Source: Sandaracinaceae bacterium
Lineage (GTDB): Bacteria > Myxococcota_A > Polyangia > Polyangiales > Sandaracinaceae
DNA: 11,880 nucleotides
Assembly: GCA_025056955.1 (NCBI GenBank)
Contig: JANWYL010000037.1
Location: forward strand, 1 to 11,880
Direction of reading: 5' to 3'
Of the stretch, positions 1 through 5,935 are shown in pieces; position 1 is the stretch's first letter; every line of letters begins with the position of its first letter. The notes beneath the pieces are model-generated. The model was given only the letters and a program-made list of their open reading frames with translations, made no database searches and had not been told where the DNA came from. Made by a program: the position numbers and the translations under genes.

Positions 1-32
1 AGAAGGGCATAAAAGAAAAACGCGGGGTTCTC

Positions 33-557
33 ATGGGAGCACTGCTCAAAACAACACGACGAGGCGCTCGGAGACAAAGCTCGGTGCACGACGAGCGGGA
101 GGAGCATCTCAAGGTCAATGAATTGGAGGAGCAAGGGAATGCCCATTGCACAGGGCCCCAGGACATCGTCTTTGACTCCTGTCAAGCCCTAAACGAAGCC
201 AAAAACATCGCGATTGTTCAAAGTGACCCCGTGACCCAGTCGCGTTGGGTGCGCGCATTGAGCCAGCATGGGAGGCGAGTCGTGGCCACGGCTTCCCCCG
301 CGGCGCTTCTCGCCTTAATTGGAGAATGGGAGCCTGATCTCGTGCTTCTTGGTCAAGAGGGGAGTTTACCCCAAAATCAAGAGCTCGTCCGTGCAATCCG
401 AGCCCAGCGACCAGAAGTGCCCATCTTTTTTATTGGCGCAAAGGAGGCTCGCTCTCATCAAGTGGGCCCTTGGGCAGGCCCCTTGGGCCTTGTGCTTCCA
501 TCCACGGGCTTTGCCTGGCTCATTGAGCTTGGCGAACTCATGTGTGCGGCTGCTTAG
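33..557 (+). CDS. Degenerate CheY-like receiver domain protein (pseudo-receiver)
   Basis: The 174-residue product has a charged, low-complexity N-terminus (about 1-55) followed by a region that reads like a response-regulator receiver fold (about 58-174): a first strand NIAIVQSDP, a helix, then PDLVLLG and PIFFIGA at the third and fourth strand positions. The usual phospho-acceptor Asp after the third strand is Gly107, the Thr/Ser of the fourth strand is Gly135, and no Lys is seen at the fifth-strand position (GLVLPST). It is therefore probably not phosphorylated and may act as a protein-interaction module. No output domain follows. The ATG at 33 is preceded by GGGG, but the frame stays open to the left edge of the window, so the gene could start further upstream. 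Its last 20 nt overlap the convergent flavodoxin gene. The fold assignment comes from pattern reading only. Confidence 0.6.
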   Translation: MGALLKTTRRGARRQSSVHDEREEHLKVNELEEQGNAHCTGPQDIVFDSCQALNEAKNIAIVQSDPVTQSRWVRALSQHGRRVVATASPAALLALIGEWEPDLVLLGQEGSLPQNQELVRAIRAQRPEVPIFFIGAKEARSHQVGPWAGPLGLVLPSTGFAWLIELGELMCAAA

Positions 558-1023
558 GGGTGTGTGGTGTGCCTTTCTCAAGCGCCTCAAGCCATTTGGG
601 TAACCACATGAGGGCGTCCTCGTCTGGGGTTGGGTTGTCTGTGGCATCGAGCTCCAGGCGTGTGCCAACGCGAGTTGCGCCAAGCTCGCTCAAAAGCGCA
701 TCCCATTTCTTGGGAGCGCCTTGGAAACTCTCCCTGTAATTCCGATCTCCAAGGCCAATCACTCCGTAGCGGAGATGATGAAGGGGTGGACGCTTGGTAG
801 CGAGCGCTTCGTAGAGGGGGCGAATGTTTTGGGGGACGTCGCCAATCCCTGTCGTGGAAGTGCAGACGAGCACAATCGAGCGCTCCTCCAGTCTTGCCTC
901 TTCCAGTCCGCCTCCTTGGTAACGGATCACGCGATGCGCTTGCGCTTCAAGTGCCGAAGCCACTGCGTCTCCAACCATCTCAGCAGTGCCTGACTCACTG
1001 CCCACGATGAGAAAAATCTCCAT
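538..1023 (-). CDS. MioC-like short flavodoxin
   Basis: This 161-residue protein is a single flavodoxin-like domain that should bind FMN and carry electrons in the cytoplasm. The phosphate-binding loop is GSESGTAE (8-15), the second FMN loop is TSTTGIGDVPQNI (55-67), and the third is GVIGLGDRNYRESF (87-100). The length and the GDRNY motif fit the MioC/short-flavodoxin group and the flavodoxin-like domains of sulfite reductase and cytochrome P450 reductase; no reductase domain is fused here. The ATG at 1023 has an AAGGA about 12 nt upstream. The gene is divergent from the ATP-grasp gene and overlaps the pseudo-receiver tail to tail by 20 nt. The redox partner is not visible in the window, so the exact role is open. 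Confidence 0.88.
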   Translation of the reverse strand: MEIFLIVGSESGTAEMVGDAVASALEAQAHRVIRYQGGGLEEARLEERSIVLVCTSTTGIGDVPQNIRPLYEALATKRPPLHHLRYGVIGLGDRNYRESFQGAPKKWDALLSELGATRVGTRLELDATDNPTPDEDALMWLPKWLEALEKGTPHTPKQPHT

Positions 1024-1031
1024 TTGCTCTG

Positions 1032-1059
1032 ATTATCCTTTTCGCCCAAAAGTCCGCAA
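1032..1059 (-). promoter_or_regulatory. Possible sigma-70-like promoter for the flavodoxin gene
   Basis: On the minus strand, TTGCGG (1059-1054) and GATAAT (1037-1032) are separated by 16 nt. The -10 box matches the consensus at five of six positions and the -35 at its TTG. Transcription would begin only a few bases before the ATG at 1023, giving an almost leaderless message, which conflicts with the AAGGA in the same place serving as a ribosome-binding site. This is a weak call based on sequence alone. Confidence 0.25.
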
Positions 1060-1089
1060 TTGCTCGCTTGCCTTGATTGAGTGATCACC

Positions 1090-1099
1090 AAGGTTAGGG
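1090..1099 (+). promoter_or_regulatory. Ribosome-binding site deciding the ATP-grasp start
   Basis: AAGG lies 8 nt before the ATG at 1102, followed by AGGG nearer the start. The alternative in-frame GTG at 1081 has no purine-rich sequence in front of it, so the ATG at 1102 is preferred. Confidence 0.5.
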
Positions 1100-1101
1100 A
1101 T

Positions 1102-2007
1102 ATGGATTTGATGCGAGACGAAGCCAGTGCGCAGCCAGTGGCTTTTTTCCCGAACCTTGATGCCGAGCACGAGCTTGAGATGGGTGCGGCATGGATGCCT
1201 CCTCGGGCCCTGAGGGATCGCCTTGAGGCGATTGCACGTGCCATGCCCCTCCCTCGAGGGATGATCCGGCTTGGTTTTGGGGGAGAAGCACCCCCCTTGC
1301 CTCCGTTGACCCGGGTGCGCTTCTGGTGCCCCACTCCCCGGGCGATTGCCAAAGCCAAGCAGCTTGGGCTATTGATCGAGCCGACCCCCCCAATCGACGT
1401 CATCCGCCGAGTCAACGAAAGGGGGTTCGCGCACGCGATTGCAGGCCATGAGCTCGAGCCAAGCTTTGTGGTTGAACACCTTGAGGCGCTTGAAGAAATC
1501 GTTGGTCAGCCGAGCCCAACCGGCTTTTGGCGCCTCAAAAAAGGCCTTGGGGCTGCCGGTCGTGGCCAAGAGATCGTGCCTTCTGGAAAAGCGCTTTCTC
1601 CTCCCATGCGCAGCTGGGCATCGCGCGCGTTGCGCTTTGGGAGAATTTATGTCGAGCCAAATCTTGAGGTCGAGCGGGAGTTTTGTGTCTACGGATGGGT
1701 CAGCCGCGGAGGCGGGGTGCGGCTCACGGGCCACCGCGGGCAGAAGGCCGATCCAAGGGGCCGCTTTCTCAAGGCTGGTCGCATCGAAAAAGAAGAGTGC
1801 CTTGGCTTTGGGAGGCAGATGGAAGAAGCAGCAGAGCGGGTTGGGGTGGCCTTGCTCGAAGCTGGCTACGAAGGGCCTTTTGGCATCGATGGCTATGCCT
1901 ACCGAAAGCCAAACGGGATTTTGTGCCTGCGCAGTGTTTCTGAAATCAATGCGCGCTATTGCATGGGTTGGGATGAAGGCGATGGTTTTGAGCCACATGC
2001 CTTTTAG
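1102..2007 (+). CDS. Uncharacterised ATP-grasp domain protein
   Basis: The 301-residue product carries the marks of the ATP-grasp superfamily, which ligates carboxylates to amines or thiols using ATP. Visible elements are a Gly-rich loop with ATP-binding lysines (FWRLKKGLGAAGRG, about 142-155), a hinge-like strand with acidic residues (YVEPNLEVEREFCVYGWV, 183-200), GPFGIDGYAYR (258-268), and the metal-binding SEINARYCMGW (280-290) with Glu281, Asn283 and Arg285. The N-terminal 120 residues match nothing I recognise and could be a pre-ATP-grasp domain. The start at 1102 is chosen on its ribosome-binding site; a GTG at 1081 would add 7 residues. The serine acetyltransferase gene follows after 55 nt, so the two may be co-transcribed. 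The substrate cannot be told from sequence; a link to cysteine or peptide chemistry is only suggested by the neighbour. Confidence 0.72.
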   Translation: MDLMRDEASAQPVAFFPNLDAEHELEMGAAWMPPRALRDRLEAIARAMPLPRGMIRLGFGGEAPPLPPLTRVRFWCPTPRAIAKAKQLGLLIEPTPPIDVIRRVNERGFAHAIAGHELEPSFVVEHLEALEEIVGQPSPTGFWRLKKGLGAAGRGQEIVPSGKALSPPMRSWASRALRFGRIYVEPNLEVEREFCVYGWVSRGGGVRLTGHRGQKADPRGRFLKAGRIEKEECLGFGRQMEEAAERVGVALLEAGYEGPFGIDGYAYRKPNGILCLRSVSEINARYCMGWDEGDGFEPHAF

Positions 2008-2051
2008 GCCGAACCCCAAACGAGGCTCTGCCTAGCCATCACCCAAGGTGT

Positions 2052-2060
2052 GAGGTGAAG
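2052..2060 (+). promoter_or_regulatory. Ribosome-binding site of the serine acetyltransferase
   Basis: GAGGTGAAG ends 2 nt before the ATG at 2063, with the GAGG core 7 nt upstream, a good Shine-Dalgarno match that supports this start. A small CACC-CAA-GGTG hairpin (2040-2050) sits just before it. Confidence 0.55.
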
Positions 2061-2062
2061 CG

Positions 2063-3088
2063 ATGCAGTCAGGTTCCAAAGAGCGAGATGGGCCTTCCCA
2101 AGCTCAACTGCCCTCCATCGTTCACGCGCTTTTGAGGAGCTACCGTTCCGATGAACGGGCCAAGCGCATTGGTCGGCGCTTCCTTCCGTCTCACGAAGAA
2201 ATTGTTGAGATCCTGCACCTTTTTTTCGAATTGCTTTTTCCTGGCTATTTTGGTCGCCTTGACCTCAACGAGGAAAACCTCGAGTACCACACGGGAAACC
2301 TGCTGGCCGAGCTCAAAGAGAAGCTCGAAAGGCAGGTCGAGCGCTGCCTTTGCTTTAGAGAAGAGTGCGAGCCCGATTTTGATGCTTCCGCCTGCCGGCT
2401 GAAAGCGAGGCAAATCACTCAGGCCATTCTTGAGAAAATTCCAGAAATTCGCCGGAAGCTCATTTTGGATGCCCAAGCTGCCCTTGACGGTGATCCCGCA
2501 GCAGAATCTTTGGACGAAGTGATTCTTGCTTATCCCGGCTACCGTGCCGTTGTGGTGTACCGAATCGCTCATGAGATTTTCAGCTTGGGCGTACCGCTCA
2601 TGCCCCGCATCATGAGCGAGTGGGCGCACACCGAAACAGGGGCTGATATTCACCCTGCTGCGGTGATCGGTGAGAGCTTTTTCATCGATCATGCAACAGG
2701 CGTGGTGATTGGCGCAACCGCACACATCGGAAATCGCGTCCGCATTTACCAAGGTGTTACCCTTGGTGCCCTATCCCTCGAACGCGATGCAAGCGGGAGG
2801 GTGGTCGGTGGGCCAAAACGTCACCCAACGGTGGAAGATGACGTCACCATTTATGCAGGTGCCACTGTCCTTGGTGGTCAAACGGTGTTGGGACGCGGTG
2901 CGGTCATAGGTGGTTCCACCTTCATCACCCGCTCTGTGCCGCCTGGAGCGCGGGTGGCCATCGATCCGCCAAAGTTGCGAATTGGGGGAGTCGAGGGCAC
3001 GGTGGTGAACCAAGAGGGCGGAAATCACCCAACTTCTTCCTCATTGGTTGCGTCGGAGGAGATGCCAGGGCGCGGTAACAACAAGTAA
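2063..3088 (+). CDS. cysE: Serine O-acetyltransferase (EpsC/CysE type)
   Basis: This enzyme transfers acetyl from acetyl-CoA to L-serine, giving O-acetylserine for cysteine synthesis in the cytoplasm. The 341 residues comprise a helical N-terminal domain (about 15-190) and a left-handed beta-helix of hexapeptide repeats (about 192-300). Catalytic residues line up with E. coli CysE: Asp195 in DIHPAA, His210 in IDHATG (the same 15-residue separation as Asp143-His158) and His254 in KRHP. A longer loop before KRHP (ERDASGRVVGGP) and the long N-terminus fit the EpsC-type branch rather than the enteric enzyme. A polar tail of about 40 residues follows the helix and has no obvious match to the CysK-binding C-terminus ending in Ile. 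No cysK is in the window. It lies 55 nt after the ATP-grasp gene and is likely its operon partner. Confidence 0.92.
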   Translation: MQSGSKERDGPSQAQLPSIVHALLRSYRSDERAKRIGRRFLPSHEEIVEILHLFFELLFPGYFGRLDLNEENLEYHTGNLLAELKEKLERQVERCLCFREECEPDFDASACRLKARQITQAILEKIPEIRRKLILDAQAALDGDPAAESLDEVILAYPGYRAVVVYRIAHEIFSLGVPLMPRIMSEWAHTETGADIHPAAVIGESFFIDHATGVVIGATAHIGNRVRIYQGVTLGALSLERDASGRVVGGPKRHPTVEDDVTIYAGATVLGGQTVLGRGAVIGGSTFITRSVPPGARVAIDPPKLRIGGVEGTVVNQEGGNHPTSSSLVASEEMPGRGNNK

Positions 3089-3105
3089 GCCACCATCGCT
3101 GGTTG

Positions 3106-3123
3106 GTCTAATGGCTAGTCTAA
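3106..3123 (+). repeat. Short direct repeat GTCTAA upstream of uppP
   Basis: GTCTAA occurs at 3106-3111 and again at 3118-3123, a 12-nt spacing, in the otherwise gene-free spacer between the serine acetyltransferase and uppP. It could be a half-site pair for a regulator or chance; nothing else supports a function. Confidence 0.2.
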
Positions 3124-3128
3124 GGTTA

Positions 3129-3149
3129 AACCAATTCTGGTTGTATGAT
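3129..3149 (+). promoter_or_regulatory. Possible -10 box next to a small hairpin, uppP leader
   Basis: AACCA-ATTC-TGGTT (3129-3142) can fold as a 5-bp hairpin and is followed directly by TATGAT (3144-3149), a five-of-six match to a -10 box. No convincing -35 is found 16-18 nt upstream. If real, this promoter would give uppP a leader of about 90 nt. Confidence 0.2.
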
Positions 3150-3163
3150 CCAGCTGGGTGCTT

Positions 3164-3180
3164 GACCAAGAAAGTTGGTC
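3164..3180 (+). other. Perfect 6-bp inverted repeat GACCAA/TTGGTC before uppP
   Basis: GACCAA (3164-3169), a 5-nt loop GAAAG and TTGGTC (3175-3180) form a perfect small hairpin or operator-like palindrome. The following bases (GTGTTTCC) are not a T-run, so it is a poor intrinsic terminator. It overlaps a TTGACC that could be read as a -35 box with CATGAT 19 nt downstream (3188-3193). Confidence 0.3.
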
Positions 3181-3228
3181 GTGTTTCCATGATTCATTAA
3201 CAGGTCCCATCACCTCGTTTCACTTTTC

Positions 3229-3235
3229 GAGAAGG
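3229..3235 (+). promoter_or_regulatory. Ribosome-binding site of uppP
   Basis: GAGAAGG lies 8 nt before the ATG at 3244, a well-spaced Shine-Dalgarno sequence that fixes the uppP start. Confidence 0.55.
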
Positions 3236-3243
3236 CAAATTCC

Positions 3244-4050
3244 ATGAACTTGATTCAAGCCATTACCCTTGGTATTGTTGAAGGGGTTACCGAATTTTTG
3301 CCCGTAAGCTCGACAGGTCACCTCCTTATCGCTGAGCATTTGCTTGGTATTCCAGAGGGTGATTCGGCACACGGCTTTGCGATTGCCATTCAAGCAGGGG
3401 CAATTCTTGCTGTGCTTTGGCTTTACCGCCAGAGGGTGAGCCTTCTGGTTGATGGCGTCATCCGCAAAAACCCTCAAGGGTTGCGCCTTCTTCGATCGCT
3501 TTTGATTGCCTTCTTTCCTGGGGCCTTTTTTGGCTTTCTCTTTGATGATCTCATCGAAACGCACCTTTTTGGGCCCTGGCCCATTGCCATCGGCTGGGTG
3601 ATGGGGGCAGTGGTGATTTTCTTGTTTTTTCATTCACCTCGGCATGGTGGGAAAGGTGTCTGGGAGATTGGTGATCGCGAGGCATGGGTGATTGGATTGG
3701 CTCAATGTGCTTCGCTCTGGCCAGGTACAAGCCGAAGCCTTGCGTGCCTTGTTGGGGCCCTTTTGGCAGGCATTTCCATGGAATCTGCTGTGGAGTTCAC
3801 CTTTCTCCTTGGACTCATTACCCTTGGAGCAGCAACTGGATACGCCTTTCTCAAACACGGTGAATCGATGGTTGAATCCTATGGGATCACAAATATTGTG
3901 ATTGGTTTTGTGGTTGCTTTTTTTTCGGCTTGGATTTCAGCCCGTTGGATGATAGGGTGGTTGAAACACCGATCGCTGCTCATTTTCGCTTTGTGGAGGA
4001 TTGGTGCAGCAGGGTGTGTCGCCCTTCTCCGTGCTTTTGGCAAGCTCTAG
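3244..4050 (+). CDS. uppP: Undecaprenyl-diphosphatase UppP (BacA family)
   Basis: This integral membrane enzyme removes a phosphate from undecaprenyl diphosphate, regenerating the lipid carrier for peptidoglycan and O-antigen synthesis; extra copies raise bacitracin tolerance in other bacteria. The 268 residues are about normal for the family. Both signature regions are intact: EGVTEFLPVSSTGHL (13-27) with the catalytic-site acidic residues and His26, and PGTSRS (160-165) with Arg164. Hydrophobic segments run through the whole length, about seven or eight by eye. In the second inverted half, AVEFTFLLGLITLGAA stands where relatives usually have a Pro after the FxFLL stretch. The gene has its own 155-nt spacer in front, so it may be transcribed separately from cysE. 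Its stop is 1 nt from the stop of the convergent DUF2752 gene. Confidence 0.95.
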   Translation: MNLIQAITLGIVEGVTEFLPVSSTGHLLIAEHLLGIPEGDSAHGFAIAIQAGAILAVLWLYRQRVSLLVDGVIRKNPQGLRLLRSLLIAFFPGAFFGFLFDDLIETHLFGPWPIAIGWVMGAVVIFLFFHSPRHGGKGVWEIGDREAWVIGLAQCASLWPGTSRSLACLVGALLAGISMESAVEFTFLLGLITLGAATGYAFLKHGESMVESYGITNIVIGFVVAFFSAWISARWMIGWLKHRSLLIFALWRIGAAGCVALLRAFGKL

Positions 4051-4070
4051 TCTATGGGGAGCTCGTTGCC
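4039..4070 (+). other. Imperfect hairpin spanning the uppP/DUF2752 convergent stops
   Basis: GGCAAGCTC (4039-4047) can pair with GAGC (4059-4062) and TTGCC (4066-4070), leaving a 3-nt bulge and an 11-nt loop that contains both stop codons. No T-run follows on either strand, so it is at best a weak, factor-assisted bidirectional stop; it may equally be chance. Confidence 0.25.
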
Positions 4071-4525
4071 ATTACCCCAATCCGGACGAGCCAATTCGCA
4101 ATCAAAAAGGCAATCATCCCTATTCCCCACCATTCCCACCGCCATTTCTCGAGGGTGTGCCAAAAGCACCAGCCCCGAAAGGCCCCAATTCCTGAGGTGA
4201 ACAGCACCACCCATGTCATGGCAAAGACGGGAATGCTTGCGGGGTTTGCGCGCCACGCCCCAGCCAAATTGAGGCGCATGAGGTGAGCAAATCCGGTGGT
4301 CATCCCGCAACTTGGACACGGAAAGCCCGTCAAAACAAAAAAGGCGCATGGAGGTAAACCCAGTTGGGTGTGGGTGCCATAACCGCGGGGATCTGGGGTA
4401 AGGAGAGAAGCGGTGAGAAGCACCCCTCCGCTCCCAAAAAAAAGCAAAAGCCAAACCAGGCGCGAAAAGAGGGGGCTTTCGACCAACGCTCTAAGCGCCT
4501 CTAGGGAGGAGCTGCGCTCCCTCAT
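4052..4525 (-). CDS. DUF2752 family membrane protein
   Basis: The 157-residue product has a hydrophobic segment near 22-42 and two more toward the C-terminus (about 98-118 and 132-150). Between them lie the conserved features of DUF2752: GYGTHTQLGLPPC (48-60) and TGFPCPSCGMTT (66-77), whose Cys residues look like a metal or disulfide site, followed by LNLAGAWRANP. The family's function is unknown. The ATG at 4525 is taken as the start because similarity begins after it; the frame stays open far upstream, but that part lies out of frame across the DUF486 gene and looks non-coding. A TTG at 4560 is possible. The gene follows DUF486 by 47 nt on the same strand and probably shares its transcript. 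Its stop is 1 nt from that of uppP. Confidence 0.82.
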   Translation of the reverse strand: MRERSSSLEALRALVESPLFSRLVWLLLFFGSGGVLLTASLLTPDPRGYGTHTQLGLPPCAFFVLTGFPCPSCGMTTGFAHLMRLNLAGAWRANPASIPVFAMTWVVLFTSGIGAFRGWCFWHTLEKWRWEWWGIGMIAFLIANWLVRIGVMATSSP

Positions 4526-4572
4526 GCCTTGAGGGTAGGCGAAAAATCCTTTGGGATCAAGGAGAAGCAGGG

Positions 4573-4953
4573 CTAGGCATGGGGAGCGCCTATCCCTGAA
4601 GGGAGCGCAACTCCCTTCCGGAACACGAAATAGGCCGCTGCAACCAGGCAGAGCGTGGCGTAAACGAGGTCCATCGAAAAGGGCCTGCGCATATAAAAGG
4701 TTGCAAAGCCCATGAAAACCACCATCGTGATGATTTCCTGCATGACCTTGAGTTGGCCGAGCTCGAGGCTTTGGGATCCGATCCGGTTGGCTGGCACTTG
4801 CAAGCAGTATTCGAAAAAGGCAATGCCCCAGCTCACAAGAATGGCCACCCACACCGGTTGCTCCTTGAGGTGGCGGAGGTGCCCGTACCACGCAAAAGTC
4901 ATGAAAATGTTTGAGGCAAACAAAAGAAGGGCGCTTTGAAGCCAAATCGGCAT
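4573..4953 (-). CDS. DUF486 family small membrane protein
   Basis: The 126-residue protein has four predicted membrane helices (about 3-25, 34-51, 72-90 and 95-112), the topology of small multidrug-resistance or DMT-like proteins. Family hallmarks of DUF486 are clear: FASNIFMTFAWYGHLRH (12-28), SWGIAFFEYCLQVPANRIG (41-59) and VMQEIITMVVF (70-80). The physiological substrate and role are unknown. The ATG at 4953 is chosen over an open frame reaching 5097 because conservation begins there and GAGGAAA sits 9 nt upstream (4969-4963). It is the first gene of a minus-strand pair with DUF2752 and is divergent from the thioesterase gene, with 87 nt between the two starts. Confidence 0.88.
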   Translation of the reverse strand: MPIWLQSALLLFASNIFMTFAWYGHLRHLKEQPVWVAILVSWGIAFFEYCLQVPANRIGSQSLELGQLKVMQEIITMVVFMGFATFYMRRPFSMDLVYATLCLVAAAYFVFRKGVALPSGIGAPHA

Positions 4954-4962
4954 GCTTGGAGC

Positions 4963-4969
4963 TTTCCTC
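4963..4969 (-). promoter_or_regulatory. Ribosome-binding site deciding the DUF486 start
   Basis: On the minus strand GAGGAAA precedes the ATG at 4953 by 9 nt, the ideal distance, and supports this start over the longer open frame. Confidence 0.55.
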
Positions 4970-5022
4970 AATTGAGACGAAGCGCCAGCTCTCCAGCCAA
5001 GCTCGACATCTCGCCCCTTTTT

Positions 5023-5039
5023 CCCTAAGTTGCTAAGGG
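5023..5039 (+). other. Inverted repeat abutting the thioesterase start codon
   Basis: CCCTAAG-TTG-CTAAGGG forms a stem of four plus two base pairs with one A-A mismatch and a 3-nt loop, ending 1 nt before the ATG at 5041. The AAGGG arm is the only purine-rich sequence available for ribosome binding, so folding could hide it; it might instead be an operator half-palindrome. Confidence 0.3.
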
Positions 5040-5040
5040 C

Positions 5041-5934
5041 ATGTTTGCGAGGGCTGCTTGGACAGGGTTGAATCTTCCAGCTGATCCCACTGCTCATCTC
5101 CCGCTTGAGCGCAAGCTTCGGGTGCCTTTGTCCTTGCGTTACGAGGACATATCTCAGGATGGGAGGCTGGCCCTAAGTACCGCTGGGCATGCCCTTTCTG
5201 CCCTCGTTTGGAGTCGTGCGCTTGAGCATCACCGCGCGCGAGAGGAGTTTTTGCGCGAAGGGATTGTTCCAATCCTCTCACGCTTGGTCGTGAGGGGAGA
5301 AGAGGGGCGGATCGGTATCCGCACCCCGGTTGAAGCAGAGGGAGGCTTTGAGGTTGTTCAAAGCACAGAAGGCAAGGTTCGCTACCGCATCGATATGGTG
5401 GCCAAAGTGTTCTCGGCCCAGGAAAATGGGGAGAGAAAGCCTCTCCTTTCCATCCTGGCTGAGCATGTTCTCACGCGCCCCTTTGCGCCTCCTTCTCAGC
5501 GCGCTCTCGATCGCTTGCCGGGAAGCCTCTCCCTCGATGGCGAGCGGCCCGAGTTGCCCCCTCAAGGGCTTCTTGAGGAGGGCGAGGTCGAGTGGTTTGA
5601 GGCAATGGCTCAGGAGCCGGTTCCAATTGTTTTTGGGATTGGCCACACAGATGCCAACCAGCACGTCAATTCTTTGGCTTATTTGCGCCTCTTTGAGGAT
5701 GCGATTCTCCGGCACTTGGCTGCGCTAGGCCTTCACACAAGGCGCTTCCTTGTGCTTGCGGAGCTGCGTTACCGCAAACCTTGTTTTGCGGGCGAGGCGC
5801 TTTTTCTTTGGCTTCGCTCCTACAAACGCATGCTTTCTTTGGGGTACCGCATCGGCACAGTCGCCGTGCTCGTCGAGCAAGGGGAGCAGATCGAGCGGGG
5901 GCGGGTTTTTGGGCGTTTCGAGTTCGAAGAATAG
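5041..5934 (+). CDS. Double-hotdog acyl thioesterase-like protein
   Basis: The 297-residue product reads as two hotdog folds. The C-terminal one (about 195-297) is clear: GHTDANQHVNSLAYLRLFED (201-220), with Asp204, Asn206 and His208 at the usual catalytic positions, then ELRYRKPCFAGE (241-252), as in 4HBT and acyl-ACP thioesterases. The N-terminal half (about 28-150) has a matching layout (LRYEDISQDGRLAL, then a helix with ALVWSRALEH and GIVPILSRL) but lacks the HVNN-type active-site motif. The likely reaction is hydrolysis of acyl-CoA or acyl-ACP in the cytoplasm; substrate chain length is unknown. The start is uncertain, since the sequence before ATG 5041 is a weak ribosome-binding site within a palindrome, and TTG starts a few codons further in are possible. 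It stands alone on the plus strand, 1 nt from the convergent TPR gene. Confidence 0.75.
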   Translation: MFARAAWTGLNLPADPTAHLPLERKLRVPLSLRYEDISQDGRLALSTAGHALSALVWSRALEHHRAREEFLREGIVPILSRLVVRGEEGRIGIRTPVEAEGGFEVVQSTEGKVRYRIDMVAKVFSAQENGERKPLLSILAEHVLTRPFAPPSQRALDRLPGSLSLDGERPELPPQGLLEEGEVEWFEAMAQEPVPIVFGIGHTDANQHVNSLAYLRLFEDAILRHLAALGLHTRRFLVLAELRYRKPCFAGEALFLWLRSYKRMLSLGYRIGTVAVLVEQGEQIERGRVFGRFEFEE

Positions 5935-5935
5935 G

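Noticed and set aside
1439..2035. Plus-strand 198-codon frame inside the ATP-grasp gene
   Set aside because: It is out of frame with the conserved ATP-grasp motifs and its translation is basic and low in structure, typical of a shadow frame.
3164..3180. Hairpin after cysE as an intrinsic terminator
   Set aside because: The stem is only 6 bp, not GC-rich, and is not followed by a T-run; kept only as an inverted repeat.
4526..4945. Upstream extension of the DUF2752 reading frame by 140 codons
   Set aside because: It overlaps the DUF486 gene out of frame, and the extra residues look random (many Cys, His, Pro), while DUF2752 similarity begins after the ATG at 4525.
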